A DNA stretch of 64,000 bases from Bactericera cockerelli (lineage: Eukaryota > Arthropoda > Insecta > Hemiptera > Triozidae), in the NCBI GenBank assembly GCA_024516035.1, contig CM044967.1, forward strand, positions 6,075,284 to 6,139,283. Reading direction: 5' to 3'. The notes beneath the pieces were generated by a model that was not told the origin of the DNA, ran no database searches, and was given only the letters and a program-made list of their open reading frames with translations. Made by a program: the position numbers and the translations under genes. Shown piece by piece: positions 38,809 through 51,059 of the stretch (the first letter of the stretch is position 1; each line of letters starts with the position of its first letter).

Positions 38809-41800
38809 AAACTAAAACATAAACCAAACAACCATGAATACTTAGAAATAACAAAAACACCACAAAACTATGAAACACATACAGTAAATTTTTTAAACAA
38901 TCCCAAAAGTACAACACCTGCGAAAAACAAAGAGACCATAGAAGAGCTCTACAATCTTCAATATGGCACCAATTTCTGCCAAAATGTATGGAATAGCACA
39001 AATGAGGCTTGTAATTTTGAATATGCAGTATACAAATACCTTAAAAACACAGAGCTACCTAAAACTCTTGATGACAACACAGAAATTAAAGAATTAAAAG
39101 ACTCCTCTGCTCTCTTCTCCTCACAGGGTAATTTTTCCTCCTCATCTAATAACTTGTCTGCCACATTTCCTGGATCGTCTGGTCTCTCTGCTACAGCTCC
39201 TCCTTTCTATCCTAAGAACTATGCTCAAATAAATAACGGAGGTACTAGTAATAATTACTCTACTAGCAATCTACCCTCACTAAGCCTTTCTACATCAGCA
39301 GACACATCTCAAAATGCTCATTCAAATCATATCTTTAACAATTTTCCGATAGTCAAACCGCAGACTAAACGTTATACTAAACCCCCGCACACTACACAGA
39401 TTAATCCAAGTCTCACTATCCTTCACCATAACATACAAAGTTTGAAAAACAAAGTCCCTCAAGTCGAAGTATTTCTTCAAACATTGACTACTAAACATCA
39501 ATTAGCACCAGATGTGATTTGCTTTACAGAAACATGGTTTACAGATAAATGTGCCCCATGCTATAACTTACCTGGTTATGTGAACGCGGCTAGCTATTTC
39601 AGAGATAAAGTAATAGGAGGTGGGGTCTCAATATTCGTAAAAGATACCCTTGACTTTGCACCATTCTCAGTTGACGTTGACCCAGTCTTGTACAGTTTTG
39701 AGTATGTAGCCGTCAGGTCTACTCGTCTGCAAACTGTTATTGTGGGCATCTACCGATCTAATAATATTCGGTCCAACATCGAATTATTCTATGACTGCTT
39801 AGATCGACTTCTACAGAAGTTAGTCTCTTATAAATACGTAACTATTTGTGCAGACTTAAACATCGACTTACTTCAGAACTCTACTCTAAATTCAAATCTT
39901 ACCTCTATCCTCAATCTCTATAACATTAAATCTTCTGTTCACTCCCCTACTCGTGTCACGCCTACTTCTTCTTCGTGCATTGATAATATTTACCTAAATT
40001 TTTCTCCTAAACTACTCTTGAACAAGAATGACACTAATATCTACTCAGGGCTCGGCGATCACAAGTACGCACAAGTGGTGAAATTCAACATAGATAAGTA
40101 TGGGAAAACTGAAAAAGTACTGAAGAGGACATTTACTCCTAAACAAATCACGGCTTTTATAGAATCTCTCAAACATGCAGATTTCTCACGTCTATCTACA
40201 CTTCCAGATGTTGATGGCCAACTCTCTCTCTTCTATGACACTTTTCTCCTACTATTCAACACTCATTTTCCTTATAAAAATGTGTCCGTGGGTCATAGAG
40301 GAAAGAAAGATTGGATCACAACAGGGATCCGTATATCAAGTGAAAACAAACGCTCGCTTTACTACATGAGCTTACACACTACAAATCCCTCTTTTCTATC
40401 TTACTATCGGCAGTACTGCAAAATTCTTCAGAAAGTAGTGAAAGAAGCAAAGTCCCAATATACAGTCCAAAAGATCAATCAAGCTCCCCCAAAAAAGAAA
40501 ATAAAAACTATTTGGAATGTTATTAAATCTCACTCTAAGTATAATAAAAAAATATCTCCTAATAACTACACATTGAAAATCGCTGACAAAACCATTAATA
40601 ATCCGCCAGCAGTCGCTAACACTTTTAATAATTATTGGATCCATATTGCTCAAGATTTAGTGCATTCTCTGGCTAATTCTTCCACCCTTAACTCCCTCAC
40701 CCATCTCACTTCTTCCACACATCTCACTTCTTCCTCCCCCTCACATCTCACTTCTTCCTCTCCCACCCATCTCACTTCTTCCACACATCTCACTTCTTCC
40801 TCCCCCTCACATCTCACTTCTTCCTCTCCCACCCATCTCACTTCTTCCTCTCATCTTACTTCCTCATCTTCTACCCATTTCACTTCTTCCTCCCCCTCTC
40901 ACCTCACTTCTTCCTCACAACTCACTTCTTCCCCCCCCTCTCATCTCACTTCTTCCTCTCCCACCCATCTCACTTCTTCCCCCCCCCTCTCATCTCACTT
41001 CTTTCTCTCCCACCCATCTCACTTCTTCCTCTCATCTCACTTGCTCATCTTCCACCCATTTCACTTCTTCCTCCCCCTCTCATCTCACTTTTTCCTCCCC
41101 TACCCATCCTACTTCTTCATCCTCTCCTACTTCCTTTTCTCTTACTCCTTGTACACCAGCTGAAATTTGTAGAATAGTTGGTAGTCTGCAAAACAAAACT
41201 TCACACGGAGAAGATGATATTCCTATGACAATAGTCAAACAAGTCATACATATAATTGCAGTTCCCCTGGCCTACATATTCAATTCTTCTCTGACCAACT
41301 CTACTTTTCCTACTTTATTCAAAAACGCTGTTATAACGCCCATCCATAAAAAAGGACCGATGACAGACCTCAACAACTTTCGCCCTATCTCGCTCCTAAA
41401 CAATTTTTCAAAAATCTTGGAGAAGGTAGTTGCCCATCGCCTGACACCTTGAGAGACAAACTACCTTGAGAGTCATAACCTCCTAGCCGACGAACAGTTT
41501 GGCTTCCGGCATGGGCGCTCTACCTCTGATGCTGTGGCGCACTTTTTGCTAAATTTGGACAGGATACTAGCCACCCAGTGCCACGCAATTGGAATATTTT
41601 GTGACCTCACAAAAGCTTTCGATTGCGTTGATCATGCTCTTCTCCTGTCCAAACTAAGCTCTTTTGGTGTCAGGGGGGCCCCTCTAGACTGGTTTAAATC
41701 CTATCTCCACGCCCGGTATCAGAAAGTGAAAGTGCCCAACAGCAAATCTACTTCTACTAACAACACTAACTCTATTCCCAACCCTTCCACTATACCTTCT

Positions 41801-42769
41801 ACTTCTTTCCTCCCCCTTTCTGCCTCTTCTACCCAATCCTACGCTTTCTCTTCTAGTCTTCAGGTTCTCTCAGGGGTCCCCCAAGGATCCGTCTTGGGGC
41901 CCCTTCTCTTCCTCCTGTACATCAACGACATCACCTCTGCGGACTCTACAGCTAGTCTTACCCTCTTCGCTGACGACACTACCATCTTAGTCAATGGGTC
42001 AAGTCGGGACGATGTCTTTTGTCGAGCCGCGCAGGTGATGTCAAATATGCTGGACTGGTTCAGAGCCAACAAGCTAAGCTTGAACGAAAGCAAAACTTCC
42101 TTCATTTATTTTAACACCTCTAATAATCCTCCTCCTCCTATAAGTAGTCGTGGTCTTTCCTTGTTTCCAGTCTCGGAGGTAAAGTTTCTCGGACTGGTAG
42201 TCGACAGCAAACTAAAGTATAAAACACACATCCAACATCTTCTATCCAAGTTGGCGACGGCTACTTTTGCTGTTGGCTCCGTTCGTAGGAATGTGAACTC
42301 CGGGGCTGCACTCATTTCCTATTTTTCGTACTTCCATAGTGTAATGAGCTATGCTATAGTATACTGGGGGTTTTCCAAAGATCTGAAATCTGTTTTTCTA
42401 ATGCAGAAAAGAGCAGTCCGTGCTATATTTGGACACGGCCAGCGCGTGTCCTGCAAACCCTTATTTAAAAATAATGGCATACTCACTGTGTATGGCCAGG
42501 TCATACTGGACTCCTGTGTAATAATACATAAACTGGCCCCTACCCTCACTAAGCAACATGAGATCCATTCATACAATACCCGACACAGAGACAATATCAT
42601 ACTCAGCTATAATAAAATCATGTTTGGATCGTTCCTTAGAGAGGGTATAAAATTATACAACAGCCTCCCAACTGATCTTAAATCGCTCAACCCTGATAAA
42701 TTTAAAAATGCTATGAAAGAAAAACTTATAGATCTTGTGCCATATTCCCTTTCTGAGATTTCAGTGTGA
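38785..42769 (+). pseudogene. LINE ORF2: endonuclease, reverse transcriptase (copy 2)
   Basis: An ATG-less extension joins ORF1 in the -1 frame. From the ATG at 39154: endonuclease as in copy 1, then a linker with QYTVQKINQAPPKK and WNVIKSHSKY, then a Ser/Thr/His-rich repeat (40680-41145). The frame changes inside that repeat, in a poly-C run near 40980. The reverse transcriptase continues in the new frame from CTPAEICRIVGSLQNKTS (about 41150): NNFRPISLLNNFSKILEK, QFGFRHGRSTSDA, FCDLTKAFDCVDH (motif A), GVPQGSVLGPLLFLLYIND (motif B), LTLFADDTTIL (motif C, catalytic DD) and KFLGLVVDSKLKYKTHI. An in-frame TGA lies at 41450-41452. The C-terminal domain has HSYNTRHRDN and LYNSLP. No RNase H is seen. 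Confidence 0.85.
40680..41145 (+). repeat. coding minisatellite in ORF2 linker
   Basis: Variants of CATCTCACTTCTTCCTCC with CCCTCACA or CCCACC, a basic unit of ~15-24 bp, encode THLTSSSPSHLTSSS-type peptide. About 20 units. The reading frame stays open in two frames across much of it. The switch from the endonuclease frame to the reverse-transcriptase frame occurs here, apparently through C-run length change. Confidence 0.9.
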
Positions 42770-42910
42770 CCTGGCTACCATACAGTCTTTTCCCTATATC
42801 CTACCACTGTCTTTCTTATCAACACTTTCCTATGTCTTGCTTTATACATTTATCTACATATCTAGTCAACCTTTTACTAAATTTCAATACCTACTTATCT
42901 TCTCCTCATT

Positions 42911-42960
42911 TATTATTATTATTATTATTTTTTTTTTTTTTTTTTTTTATTTTTTTTTTT
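42911..42960 (+). repeat. (ATT)n and T-run in LINE 3' UTR
   Basis: ATTATTATTATTATT followed by ~18 T, then ATTTTTTTTTT. It lies between the ORF2 stop and the AATAAA signal. Confidence 0.85.
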
Positions 42961-43079
42961 AGAATAAGTAAATATTACCTATATTATATCAAGTTAGTTT
43001 TAAGACTAGACTTAAGAAAATTGTGTACACCGCAAGGTAAACTAACAATAAAAATAAATTATTATTATTATTATTATTT

Positions 43080-45425
43080 GTATAAATGGTCAATGTGTTA
43101 TTGTAGGAAGCGTAAATGGTCATAAACACCTTTTGAAAAAGGAATGTAAAAATAAAATTTATTTAATAACGTTGGTTTCTTTCCACGTTTCCATGTTGGT
43201 GATCAATAAAACGTAAAATTAAACTGGTGAATGATTTGAATAAGTTCATGGACATTGTTGATAATAGATTGAATGTGTCAAAAAAACTCTCACTTTCAAA
43301 AAAAAAGTTGTTTTGTTTTGTTTATTCCACGAGAATGAATGTGTTTGAAAGGTATTTTTTTACTCATAAATTCGAGAGGAAAAAATGTTTTCGTCCAGTG
43401 ATAAGTCCAACGGTCTTCTATATATTATACTTTGCTTCAAAGATTTTTTTTCTGAGTTTCCATTTTAGTTTAGTTAAAATTATCATACTCGTACATGTGT
43501 TTATCACTATGGTGATATTAAAATTACTCAAACTTGCTAAATATTTGTCATATTAGAGACTCGAACAACCTCTGAAGGGTCTGTAATAATTGTTATTTAC
43601 GTTCCTGCATAAATAAGCAAGTAAGTAGTAACCCAGAGAATAGTGGAGGTAGGTACAATACCTTCAATCAAGCAAGGCTGAAGGCTCATCAAAACTTTTC
43701 GCGGGAGGTTTTTTAATAGAACTTTGTGAGTGCCTGGTATTTATCAAGTATGCAATGCGCAATAATTTCTACAAATTACTGGCGATTCAAATGCTACAAT
43801 AATTTTCAGAGGATAGGGGATGTCTCTGTTTATAATAATAGTTGATAATGTAGGTACCTAGAACTTTTAGACGGAATATATTTTTTTTTTTTTCTTTAAT
43901 AATAAAGATCGAATAGGGACGTAGCAAATATGTATACAGGAAATTAATTCTTCCGATTTCTAATAGGTCTTAGGAATTTATCGTAGGTATGCAAAAATTT
44001 TGGCTAACACTCAAGGTAGGATTTATTGGTTTGGCCAGGGAATTCCCGTTCATAGAAATAACCTTCAAATCAGTCTGTCACAGAACTGAAGATTCAGTCA
44101 CAGAAATAAACTAAAGGGACTGAAGAAATAAAATATGGAAAGAGAGAGAGAGAGTGAGAAGGAGGGAGGGAGAGAGATAAATATAAAATGGAATTACTGG
44201 CTGCTGTGATCCTAGTGATTTGAAGGTGATCGTCAAAGAAACAGCTAAGAGGATCGTGTATGGCCTTCATACAATTTTTTCAAGCAAAGAAACGGTGGTT
44301 TTGAGGGGTTCTCATGAAAATTTCGATATCTGTTACCGTTTCAGACAACTCCTTTTGCCCCTAATGATCGGGTAGATATGCACTGATTTGAGTTTTATAC
44401 TTAGGTACATAGATATAGGTAACAATAAATAATAAAATCATACACATTTCAGCATGCAATAAAAAGTTTAAAAAAAAAATAATCACAATCTACTATCAAG
44501 CTATTGATAGCACTCATATCGATACGAGTTTAATACCATGCATTTGTGTGACCGCAGGCTAAATTGATATTGCAGTAACTTTGAAAACCTCAACATGACA
44601 AACATATTGATAGCTGTGTTGAAAAGGTATACTGGACAGGCGTGAATATTAATATTACTTATTGATGAAAAATATATTTTAATTTTTAAAGTTTAACAAA
44701 GTTCCTTTTATCTTTTCCACGTATAAAATGAGTTCGAAGTTGGACCTAGAGGATTGAATTTGGAGAAGCATTTTTTTTTGGTCTTTGATTGCTCATGAAA
44801 GGGAAAAAAAATTCTCACGATTTTACAGTATTATTTGCCTTGCGAATAGGACCTGGGACCTTAACCGGCTCAAGATGAATTAATTCTAAACTTCATATTA
44901 TTATCACTCATATAATATTGAGTTCTTACTACCTGTATTGCATATTTTACTAGAGTTATTCAGATTCTATTAATGGATACAGGTAGAATAAAAATCGAAA
45001 TCTGAGGATGTATCAAATAATTTAATAAATAGAATTATTTCAGTCCTATTGAAAGTGTTACACATTTCAGCACCATAAGTCAGTCCAAATACATATCTCA
45101 GTCGAATAAATTCAGTTCTTGCACAATTCTTTTGTTCCTTATTGTCTGGATGTTTATTTTTGCCAACCTAACAATCAGAATTCCATGCTGTAAGCTAATA
45201 AGCGAAAGCTACATGCAAGCTACATCTTCAGAGGATAATAACTCTGTTCAAGGTAAAACAAGTACATACAAGCTGGAGCCTTTGTTACATTATGCGTTTT
45301 TCCTTATTTTATATTTAGTTGTTTTTGTTGTACATTATTCTGTTGTTGGTTTTGGAGAGGACACAAAAAATATTCTAACTTATTACAAGGCGTGAAGTTT
45401 TGGTGCATAAGAAAAGTGCATATTA
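43080..45425. other. unassigned AT-rich sequence
   Basis: No supported gene. Notable bits are a partial copy of the 771 hairpin motif near 43952 (CTTCCGATTTCTAATAGG) and a (GA)n run at 44138-44176. Short frames of about 80-110 residues have no domain-like features. Confidence 0.4.
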
Positions 45426-45429
45426 ATAT

Positions 45430-45541
45430 TAAGTCAGCATTTGAGTTTGTGACCACATAAGAACAGACTCTGAGGGATAGATGGTAGAAAATGCTTTGAG
45501 CATTAACCTCGTCTGGTGGTTGAGTTCCACTACTATTATTA
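45430..45541 (+). mobile_element. SINE-D 3' fragment
   Basis: TTTGAGTTTGTGACCACATA, ACTCTGAGGGATAGATGG, hairpin AATGCTTTGAGCATT, CTCGTCTGGTGGTTGAG and an ATTATTATT end. The tRNA head is missing. Confidence 0.8.
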
Positions 45542-45559
45542 CTTAACACTTTATAATGT

Positions 45560-45712
45560 GGACATATATACAACAGATAATTAAAAAATAATATACAAAA
45601 TAAGGAATAGTAAAAAGAAAAAAAAATGGAAAAATAAATAAAATGTATACATAATATAATTATGTCCTAACTAAAGGGCGGGGTTTGCCTTTGGCAATCT
45701 CTTCCACTAAAG
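45560..45712 (-). mobile_element. element E copy, reverse
   Basis: The minus strand reads GTGGAAGAGATTGCCAAAGG, CAAACCCCGCCCTTTAGTTA, GGACATAATTATATTATG, then the T-rich body. It sits immediately upstream of the full SINE-D at 45727. Confidence 0.75.
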
Positions 45713-45726
45713 AGTGTTATTATTTG

Positions 45727-45937
45727 ATGCTCTGGTAGTCAAGTGGTTAACGAGCTAGTCTGTTAATCCAGGTAGCGTAGGAATCCGTTGGTTCGAATCC
45801 CACCGAGTGCATGAATTTTTCCTCGTTAATTTGATTTTGTGACCACATAATAATTAGGCCTCTGAGGGTTTGGTTGTAGAAAATGCTTTGAGCATTAACC
45901 TCGCCTGGTGGTTACCTTCCACTAAAGAGTGTTATTA
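45727..45937 (+). mobile_element. SINE-D, full-length
   Basis: The head is ATGCTCTGGTAGTCAAGTGG, with TTAATCCAGGTAGCGTAGG and B box GGTTCGAATCCC. The body TTTTCCTCGTTAATTTGATT leads to hairpin AATGCTTTGAGCATT and CTTCCACTAAAGAGTGTTAT. Best-preserved copy of the family in the window. Confidence 0.88.
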
Positions 45938-46483
45938 TAAAGTGTTTCGTTGAAATTGTTGAGGGTGTATTGAAGGTTACTCCCCTGGTAATTTTGTCCA
46001 TAATATTGAATAAATTGCTGCTATAGCGTTTCTCAATCAAATTAGAGCAAGAAAACAGTCTCGGGTACTCATTTCCGTTAACTCTCAATTTATATTACAC
46101 TACAAGAGCATTGTAAAATTATATCAATAAATTAAAATATGATTATTAATGATTATACTCCTTCTCTACAGGAAATATTATTTTTTTAATTTGAATTAAT
46201 GTTAATGATTAACCCATAAAATTATTATCTAACAGATCGATCTGTCTCCTTTGAAGCCGTTTAATTAGTGAGATGGTACAGAATTAAAAAAAAAATTAAG
46301 TTTTGGATTTGAACAGAAGACTACAGAGCAACTGTAGCACACTGCAAAGCACTCTACAACTACAACATTGAGGCTGACTTGATAACAATTTTTATCATGT
46401 CATGAAACCTTCTTCAACAGTCTGTAGTTTATTCATCAGTCACAATATCTTCTGACACTGTTTGATACTTGGGTGGAAGATAT

Positions 46484-46690
46484 TTGAAGAGAAGGGTTGG
46501 ACGGAAGAGATTGCCATTGGCAATAAACCCGCCCTTTAGTTAGGACATATATTTCTATATATTTTTCTATTCTTTTTCATTTTTATTGTATACATTGTTT
46601 CCATTTTTTTCATTGTTAAAATAATTATTTGTATTGTACATATATTATGTCCATTTATATCTAATATTGAATAATAATAATACTTAGGCC
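46484..46690 (+). mobile_element. element E copy with flanking GAAGTATTG motif
   Basis: AGGGTTGGACGGAAGAGATT, stem ATTGCC/GGCAAT, CCCGCCCTTTAGTTAGGAC, T-rich body and TTGAATAATAATAATAC end. Its body matches 150-300 almost base for base. Confidence 0.8.
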
Positions 46691-47204
46691 CGAATTAATG
46701 AAAGCTGCTGTGGTGGACACTGTTACAAAAGCAACAATCACGAAGAAGTATTGTGTCCATAAGAGGAAGTATTGTGTCCATGATTGGCAGTGTATTTTCT
46801 TTTATCTCGTATGTCAACGTAGCACTGAAAATACGAAATTTATGCGGGACTTTAATCATACCTTGTGCGAAAGAACTTATCGGTTACGCGTGTAGCATTA
46901 TTTCAATCATTGCAAAAAGATTCAATAATGTGCAAATCCAATATTTCATAATTCCTGTTGAATAATAATAATAATAATAATCTATGGCTAACATTTGACA
47001 GATCATCAAAACAACTTGTTACTGAATACTTGATAAACAATTTGAACAGACACTTTGATTTACACTATACAGAGAAAAGTGCAATCGATACGTAAATGCA
47101 TAAACAAATGTCCCTTGGGGCTGTCTTAGCATAATGTTTCATGAGAAGTTCAAGATCATTTTATATTGAAGATAGGTTATATGTATTTGTGTTGGTTACA
47201 ATAT

Positions 47205-47515
47205 CAGTATAAACAGAAAAGTGAGAAGTTGTACTAGATGTACATGAATATCAGAACATACCTGGACAGCTGTTTCGATCTTATTTGCTCTCATCAGCAA
47301 GTAATAGTTCTGAATATCCATGCCATCAACTAACCTCTCTCTTTTAATCAGTATAAACAGAAAAGTGGGAAGTTGTATTAGATGTGTTACAATATTTGAC
47401 ACATAAATCCTAAATCAGTATCAGTATAAACAGAAAACTGAGAAGTTGTACTAGATGTACATGAATATCAGAACATACCTGGACAGCTGTTTCGAGCTTA
47501 TTGGCTCTCTTGTAC
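47205..47515 (-). repeat. inverted copies of the 25050-25400 block
   Basis: AGTATAAACAGAAAAGTGAG, AAGTTGTACTAGATGTACAT, GAATATCAGAACATACCTGG and ACAGCTGTTTCGATC appear at 47207-47285. They reappear at 47350-47380 and 47420-47500. Confidence 0.7.
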
Positions 47516-47570
47516 CTATAGAAAACTATCAAAAATTTCGAAAAATTATTTATTATAACTGAAGTAACCA

Positions 47571-47692
47571 ATCTCAGTAGCTCAATTGATATTGCGGAAG
47601 ACTCGTAACCTGAGGCTCGGTGGTTCGAGTCCCAAGTATGGCGATTTTTAGTAAATGTGAAATCAGAATTGTGATAGCACAATAACTGTAAT
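47571..47692 (+). mobile_element. SINE-B copy
   Basis: ACCAATCTCAGTAGCTCAAT, CTCGTAACCTGAGGCTCGG and B box GGTTCGAGTCCC, then TTTTTAGTAAATGTGAAATC and a shortened body. Confidence 0.75.
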
Positions 47693-48439
47693 AATAAATC
47701 TAAAGTAGATTTAATTGTTGACTTCTTTTTCAATGTTCGAACTACGATAATCTTTTTTTAAAGTGGAGATTATGTTCATGTTTATTGCACGAAAATAAAA
47801 GTATTATTTCAAAATCTCGAGAGGCATTATTGAAAATCGTAAATCTTCCCGGGAAATATTTACCCTATGCAAGCATGTTGATATCAGAATAGTATGCACG
47901 CGATCTTTGTGGAAAATAAAATATTGATTTCTTGAGAGATATGCCGTGGAGAACACGAGATGGGGATTTATTTTTAAAGAGAATAATTTACACTTAACAA
48001 TAATTTACACTTAAGAAGAAAATAAGTACCTTCGTAGGTTTTACACTATACGTATGTATGTTAGAGTTACAGAAAAGTAAGACGTTATTATTACGAGTAT
48101 ATTATACTTTATTGGGTAAGACAAAGTAAAATACAAAGAAAAAAATAAATATATTGAACAATGAAACAAGAACAAAAAAGAGACAAAGCCTAACGTCCTA
48201 CCTACAGGGCGTTAACAGAACTGTACACATAATTTTCAGTTATGAATACTTCTGAACAGGAGGCACAAGAGACAAATAAAATTAACCTGAGGCACAAACC
48301 CCGTCCAATTAGTATGAGACACAAAAAACGCCTTCAATTTTGATAACCTGCCCCTGCCAAACAGTAGTTAAGTGTTTCTGTCTTGTTTTCTCAGCAAGAG
48401 AGAAAGCGAGACGGAAATAGTCACTTGGGAAATTATTTT

Positions 48440-48443
48440 ATTT

Positions 48444-48474
<31 letters not shown>

Positions 48475-48480
48475 CTCTTT
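48440..48480. repeat. (CT)n microsatellite
   Basis: About 13 CT units followed by TTTCTTTCTC. Confidence 0.85.
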
Positions 48481-48582
48481 TAAAACACTCTTTCTGTGTA
48501 TTTTTGTCTTATTTCACTTGTTGTCTCCATGATATGCATATCCTTCTTAGGGGGCAAATCATAAGATAAATTCTCAACAAAT

Positions 48583-48638
48583 AGAAGGGATACCCGTCGT
48601 GATATGACCATGGCAGTTGAAAGCGACGTTAAACCCCA

Positions 48639-48673
<35 letters not shown>
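48583..48673 (-). mobile_element. element G 5' fragment with A-run, reverse
   Basis: GGATACCCGTCGTGATATGA, CCATGGCAGTTGAAAGCGAC and GTTAAACCCCACTT, then ~30 A. This is the reverse complement of the element G start, whose T-run precedes GGGGTTTAACGTCGC. Confidence 0.75.
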
Positions 48674-48675
<2 letters not shown>

Positions 48676-49078
48676 GAAGGGATAACCGAACCTTCCCTAA
48701 TTCCCTTTATCATTCTAATCAAATAATTTTACAGGCGTGTGACATTTATAATATTTAGAAAAATAAAAGATTCTTTCAGATTTGATCATCGTTGAGCTAC
48801 GAGGATTCAGATTGAAAAAGTAAATTCCCTGAACTTTGTGTCATGGTGCATTTAACAATTAAATTTAACATGTTGTTAAATCTCTATTTCTAATGAAGTG
48901 TTTAGTGCTGTTGGTCTGTTTGATCTGTTTAAGAAGTAAACCATTGTATGTTGACCCTTGAATAAAAACAAGCGATAATTAAATAGAATCAATTGATTAG
49001 TGTTATATTATCGATAAACGCACCTAAGGAAAAGTAGATTGTAGAATACCTAATTATAACACAAGAGTACGAAATATA

Positions 49079-49123
49079 ATAATAATAACACTCTTTAGTG
49101 GAAGGTAACCACCAGGCGAGGTA
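49079..49123 (-). mobile_element. SINE-D 3'-end fragment, reverse
   Basis: AATAATAATAACACTCTTTA, then GTGGAAGGTAACCACCAGGC. Only the last ~45 bp are present, typical of a severe 5' truncation. Confidence 0.75.
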
Positions 49124-49750
49124 AATACGGTATGTCGTAGCTCACTGAAACAATGAACTTCTCTCAATGAGACCTTTAAAATAATATGCCACAAGACATA
49201 CCACTATGTAAGACGCTAAAGTTGGTTTATGCCCAGCCTGACTGGGGCAGTGTAGGCAAAAAAATTGATGAAACTTAATCCCCCAAAAAATTAAGGAATA
49301 CGATTTTTTGCGTTTTTGTATATTTTCAGCGATTCTTGAGATACGGGGAATGGGGTAGGACTTTATGGACACCCGGTTTATAAAATACATAGAGTTATGA
49401 TCAATTCACTATAATAAATTAACCTAATTTGTCCCTAACCATTCAATTGTAACTCCATCCACGCTACATTAACATAAATTATTCATGCCTATTTCATCGA
49501 AAATAGTGAATTTGACACATCCTCCAAAAAACAATGATAATATTATCTAATTCTGTGTTCAAAAGTTGGTAGATATTATTTATTATAAAATTATTTGTAA
49601 TTCTTTTTTGATTGTTAATTTTTAATTATAATTTTTTAATACTTAGGTACTTTGTTACTATTATTAGTAAGTTCTCCTTTCTCTAAATTATCTTCGTTGA
49701 GTTAACATGCAAGTGACCCGGTTTTAAACACCAGGGGGTGTTTAAAACCG
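49124..49750. other. unassigned AT-rich sequence
   Basis: No gene or known repeat seen, apart from the GTTTTAAACACC/GGTGTTTAAAAC palindrome at about 49719-49750. Confidence 0.4.
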
Positions 49751-49754
49751 TGTT

Positions 49755-49837
49755 TTTTATTTATCTCTTTTTCTCTCTCTATTCTTTTCTTGTTCACGTT
49801 TATCTTTCTGTATCTTTAATTTCTCGCACTCTCTATA

Positions 49838-49919
<82 letters not shown>

Positions 49920-50200
49920 ATTCTATGTTTCAGTCTTTTTATACCTCTTTCTCTATTTATTTCACTGACTCTTTCTTCTTATTCTTTATCTCTCTCTCTT
50001 TCTAATCTCATTCTATGTTTCACTCTTTTTATTTATCTATTTCCTTTCATCTACTCATTCTCTCTACCCTTTCTCTTTCTTGCTCTTTCTTTCATTCTCA
50101 CTCTATATATTTTTATCTCTCTATTTCTTTCACCTTCTTTCTTTTTTTGTGTATCTCTCCCTCTCTTTCTAATCTCTCTCCCTCACCTTTCTTGCTCTAA
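49755..50200. repeat. polypyrimidine (CT)n-rich tract
   Basis: TCTCTCTC runs, longest near 49845-49918, with CTTTCTTTC and TATTT interruptions. Frames through it are compositional artefacts. Confidence 0.9.
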
Positions 50201-50204
50201 TTAC

Positions 50205-51055
50205 CCGCCATATCACAAACCATCATTAATTCACCCCACACTGTAAAATTTAAATTTATATTATTAACAAAAATATTATTAATTTCATGAAATTTTTCGA
50301 AATTTTAAGTTAATTAACAACGATGCGAATTATTAACACAAACAGGCATAATGATGTGTTGGAATTGGGATCTGTTTTTTCTCCTTCTCCATTTTTTCAT
50401 AACATTCGGCCTTTGGCTTTTGGTGTTCGGATGAAGTCGGTCATTTCCGTATGAAATCGTCACTGAGTCATTAGTCTCAAGAGAAGAGAATTAGAATCAG
50501 TATCACATTCATTTTCAATCATTAGACCAGTTGGAACGAGACTACGAGGTACAAGAACAAAAATTCAACATGTAACGGAAGATGGAGCTAGAATTTGATC
50601 TATATTTGAAAAAAAAAAAAAATATTTGCTTGTATTGTTGATTGATGTTGGATCAAATATAATGGTTGAGGTATCACATTCATGTCATTCAGTGTGAGTC
50701 TAATTTTATGGGTTGTTGAATGTTGACACGGCAAGCTTGTAGGTCCTTCGGAGGCAGCCCTAACAGCAAGATCGGAGAATCTCAATGTTGACACGACAAA
50801 CTTGTTAGCAGTGAAGTGTCAGCCCCACCAGCAAGATTAGAGCAGATAGCATAATAAGCTACTTGCTCTTAAATTGAAATATTTCTGAAACTACAACAGA
50901 TAAAGAAAATTTCGGACTTATATTGGAATTTGGATTATGAAGAAGCTGGAGTGAGGTCAAGGTGATGGCACAGAGCCGTTTGAGATGGCGGTCAATCGTT
51001 GCGTCCTATTCCTTCCCTTGATGCCACTGAGATCAGTGTTGTCAGCTACCTAGGT
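50205..51055. other. unassigned sequence
   Basis: No supported gene. A phrase TTGACACGGCAAGCTTGTAG/TTGACACGACAAACTTGTTA repeats at about 50724 and 50787, each before a GCAAGAT phrase, a local ~64-bp duplication. Confidence 0.4.
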
Positions 51056-51059
51056 CTAA

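Larger units (their letters stand above)
33956..40451 (+). repeat. 6.5-kb tandem duplication, copy 2
   Basis: Collinear with copy 1 at offset +6495 to +6497. From about 33956 to 36750 it differs by many 1-base indels, mainly in homopolymers, plus small garbled patches near 33985-34120. From about 36750 to 40451 no difference was seen, and ORF1 and ORF2 translations match residue for residue. GTC is shared by the start, junction and end (27461, 33956, 40452). Confidence 0.9.
35660..43078 (+). mobile_element. LINE copy 2, nearly complete
   Basis: It contains monomers (from 35663), leader, ORF1 (36326-38791), candidate frameshift signal, ORF2 to 42769, a T-rich 3' UTR (T tract 42911-42960), AATAAA at 43047 and a TTATTATTA tail ending about 43077. 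Defects: ORF1 indels near 36520 and 36700-36745, one frame change in the ORF2 linker, and one in-frame TGA in the reverse transcriptase. If the A-run indels are sequencing errors, the element is nearly intact and young. Confidence 0.85.
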
